Below, piece after piece: positions 61,839 through 64,000 of a stretch of 64,000 bases of DNA. This DNA comes from Rosellinia necatrix (lineage: Eukaryota; Ascomycota; Sordariomycetes; Xylariales; Xylariaceae). The notes beneath the pieces were generated by a model. It had not been told where the DNA came from and searched no databases. It saw only the letters and a program-made list of their open reading frames with translations. The translations under genes and the position numbers were made by a program. Positions within the stretch are counted from its first letter, which is position 1. Every line of letters starts with the position of its first letter. Location: positions 3,596,001 to 3,660,000 of the forward strand of contig JAGYVD010000006.1 of NCBI GenBank assembly GCA_021209875.1, written 5' to 3'.

Positions 61839-62212
61839 TCATCGGCCCTGTGTGTAGTAATTTCCGTTCAGGGCGTCCCACTGGGTAGGAGATTGCACAG
61901 AAGGAGTTCGAGAGGTTCCAGGTGCGGCCGTCGATTTACTTGCTTCCGCTTCGGCCTCGGCCGCCTCACGCGCTTCCTGTACCAACCTGTCCCAGCATTC
62001 ATTACACATACCCGGATTCCACTGGATTATCTTTTTATCTATCATACCTAGGCTCTTGCTTATCAGAGAGATGGACTAATGCAGTATAACATGGACTAGG
62101 GTGTCTCACCTCGGGGGCCCAAGCATGTCTTGAAGAGCTCGGGGCAGGTCTCTGGGCCCAAAAAGCCCCAGCATGCACACTCTTGCCATCGTTGGTATAG
62201 TTCTATGCACAT
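61839..62212 (-). CDS. Small intron-containing protein with CxC and CxxC motifs
   Basis: Two exons, 62110-62212 and 61839-62047, giving 103 residues. Exon 1 starts at 62212 (an in-frame stop lies upstream) and codes for MCIELYQRWQECACWG and CPELFKTC; exon 2 gives WNPGMCNECWDRL, then an Ala/Glu helix (VQEAREAAEAEAEA) and a Ser/Thr/Pro-rich polar tail. Cysteines at 2, 12, 14, 23, 30, 49 and 52 in C, CxC, C(6)C and CxxC spacing suggest a zinc-binding site. No signal peptide is visible, so it is probably intracellular. Small fungal proteins starting MCxx with CGC-like and CxxC motifs are common and uncharacterised; I infer kinship but cannot prove it. Splicing keeps the phase and removes a stop-containing stretch. 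Exon 2 alone would be a 69-codon frame starting at an internal ATG. Confidence 0.62.
62048..62109 (-). other. Intron of the small CxxC protein gene
   Basis: 62 nt, starts gtgaga, ends cctag, with a ctgat branch site about 17 nt before the acceptor. Phase 1: joins GPR to G and MIDKK. Confidence 0.65.
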
Positions 62213-64000
62213 CTTTTTAGATTCGTCTTCGGCATTGGCTGGCTAAACGCTGAGGAAATTGATATGCGGTCGTTTCTGAAGACTATGTTGGATGAATGGC
62301 TTGAGACAACAATGATATTGCCTTCAATAGCGATTTTGGTATGCCGCAAGACCGATCTGATTTTGAGCATTGGATATCTCAAAAATGACTTGTCGACTTC
62401 GAAGTGAGCCAGAAATGCGCTCCTCTAGGCTGCCTAATAACAGCGAGGTTGACGTAAACTGCTCTCTCCATCCAGCAAAACAACGTCCAGCTGTTCAAAC
62501 GCTTCATATTATTAGTGATTCGACTTATTTTTATTTATTTTTTGGGGCAAAGAAATCGCGAAATTCGTGGTAAAATAACAGGGAGCTTTCGTACCTGATG
62601 ACAGAATGAACGCGAGCCGTCTAATAACAGCTATGGTTCATCGCAATCTGGCAGCGGAACCTGAGGAAGGGAGACAGAACTCCTAGAAAACAACAACAGG
62701 TGTGATTGAAAAGAATATGGTGCTGTGTACCTACCTATTATTTAAATACCACTACAACATCTTTATCAAGCAACCGCTCGACTCTACCTACCTACCTAGG
62801 TTAGGTAGATAGGTAGGGTACCTGCCTCGGTGACCTCCGTCGGACGGGTAGTGGGGTAGCTTACAGCCAAAGAATGGTGGGGATAGAGTCATTGTCCAAG
62901 AGGGAGCAAATGCAGCAGTAAATGCATACCCGTCAACGAGAAGGTGCGTCTACCACTGCCGAGCACTGTCGCCCTTTCCGTTGCACCGAGTCAGGGATTT
63001 AGGAAGTTGACCTAGGAAGTCGACCTTTTCCGACCACTCACGGCAAGTCGCAGCCGGGCACGGGTGGATTTCCGAGCTGTAGCCAGCTGCTGAACAGCAC
63101 CTGCCTGCTACTAGCACCAGTACTAGTGTAAGGGATGGAGAGCCGCAACAGGCCACTGGACCTCTCTTGCCGTCCGCCGCTGCTTCCCACTTACCACGAT
63201 CTGTGGCCACCATCGGACCATCAACCTTGTCAGCTCTACCCAATCCCGGCGAGCCTGTCAAGGTCCCTCCATGTAATAGCTCTCTCAGATCGCTACTAGC
63301 AGGCTGCTGTGCAGCCGACCTAACGGTTGCGATGGTCCACATTGGGAGCTATCTCCTCCAACGCTACTTGTATAGTCTATGCCCCTCGATTCGCGTCGGT
63401 CCTAGCTTGCCCAAGGCCATACCAGAAAGACACGGGCCTTATCGAGAGTCGGAATGTCCCAGGTCCAACTGGATAGACTCTCTTTCGTTTCGAAAAGACA
63501 GCGCTTTCCCATCTATCAATCTCCGCCAGTCCAACCAAAACTCCGCTCGGCCTCCTGTTTCACTCTCTCTTGCTAAACGGGGGCACATTCGTCATACTGA
63601 CGGCCTTGTCATGCCAGTTTGTAGTCTGGCCGATAACTTAGCGTCCGCACCACACATCCCACATAACACAGCTGTCGGGGATAGTGGCTTCAGCATCCGT
63701 CCGCCATTGGCCTGTCGAATCGTGGAGGGAAAATAGGGTTGGTCCAGCCCGGAGACCATCGAGATCTCTTCACCATTGCTCCTATTTTGCTCGTATTCTC
63801 ATAGGCTGACTCAGGTATACACCGCCCTCACTCTCGCACCGTCATCCTGGTCTATCTCAGGTCACATTCTTCACATCCAAATTGGGGCTAATAGGGGTAG
63901 TTGATCGGTCGGCCTTAGTGAAGATGTAGTCCCTCACTAACAGTGCTTAATAACATTTAATAATATCGGATTATTCATCAACCGCCTGGCAGTATAGATA
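62213..64000. other. Terminal region without a supported gene
   Basis: An imperfect palindrome of cctacctacctaggttagg type lies at about 62793-62823. From 62950 to 63740 the sequence is GC-richer and holds an open frame of about 190 codons on the + strand (63167-63736) that has no ATG near its 5' end, no domain and no homologue I recognise. It may be the leader or first exon of a gene beyond the window. Confidence 0.35.

Noticed and set aside
63167..63736. 189-codon frame near the window end
   Set aside because: Starts at TTG, no domain; kept only as a possible leader region.

Overview
The window reads as nuclear DNA of a filamentous ascomycete (Pezizomycotina); I cannot name the species. 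The evidence is the protein families present (a hybrid histidine kinase with GAF domain, an AreA-type GATA-like/DUF3295 protein, a full ABCA-type transporter, Rad4/XPC, an RWD plus CHY zinc-finger protein) and seven short introns of 56-70 nt with GT...AG ends and a CTRAY-like (in one case TTAAC) branch site. I find no tRNA, rRNA, CRISPR array, intact transposon or secondary-metabolite cluster.

Layout. 1-3.2 kb: RWD/CHY zinc-finger gene (+). 3.2-9.9 kb: microsatellites, then nothing recognisable. 9.9-10.4 kb: small coiled-coil/glycine-zipper gene (+), broken by a one-base frame change. 10.4-17 kb: nothing recognisable except short repeats. 17-18.8 kb: AreA-domain/DUF3295 gene (-). 18.8-42.6 kb: about 24 kb without a gene I can support, ending in a visibly AT-rich, stop-dense tract (about 39.9-42.4 kb). 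42.6-43.0 kb: a two-exon small secreted six-cysteine protein (-) at the edge of that tract. 46.7-50.7 kb: hybrid histidine kinase (+, three exons). 51.4-56.3 kb: ABCA-like transporter (-), tail to tail with the kinase and carrying a one-base insertion in its second ATPase domain. 57.5-60.1 kb: rad4 (-). 61.8-62.2 kb: a small two-exon protein with CxC and CxxC motifs (-). 62.2-64 kb: no supported gene.

The genes do not form one pathway: kinase (signalling), transporter (membrane lipid or solute transport), Rad4 (nucleotide excision repair), AreA-domain protein (probable regulator) and zinc-finger protein are unlinked housekeeping or regulatory functions in a gene-poor region. The most novel candidates are the six-cysteine secreted protein with two similar halves and the small CxC/CxxC protein; both only appear once an intron is removed. 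Two genes carry a single-base frame change at a G run, so base-level assembly quality should be checked before either is called a pseudogene. All splice models are read by eye from splice sites, phase and remembered family conservation, with no transcript evidence.
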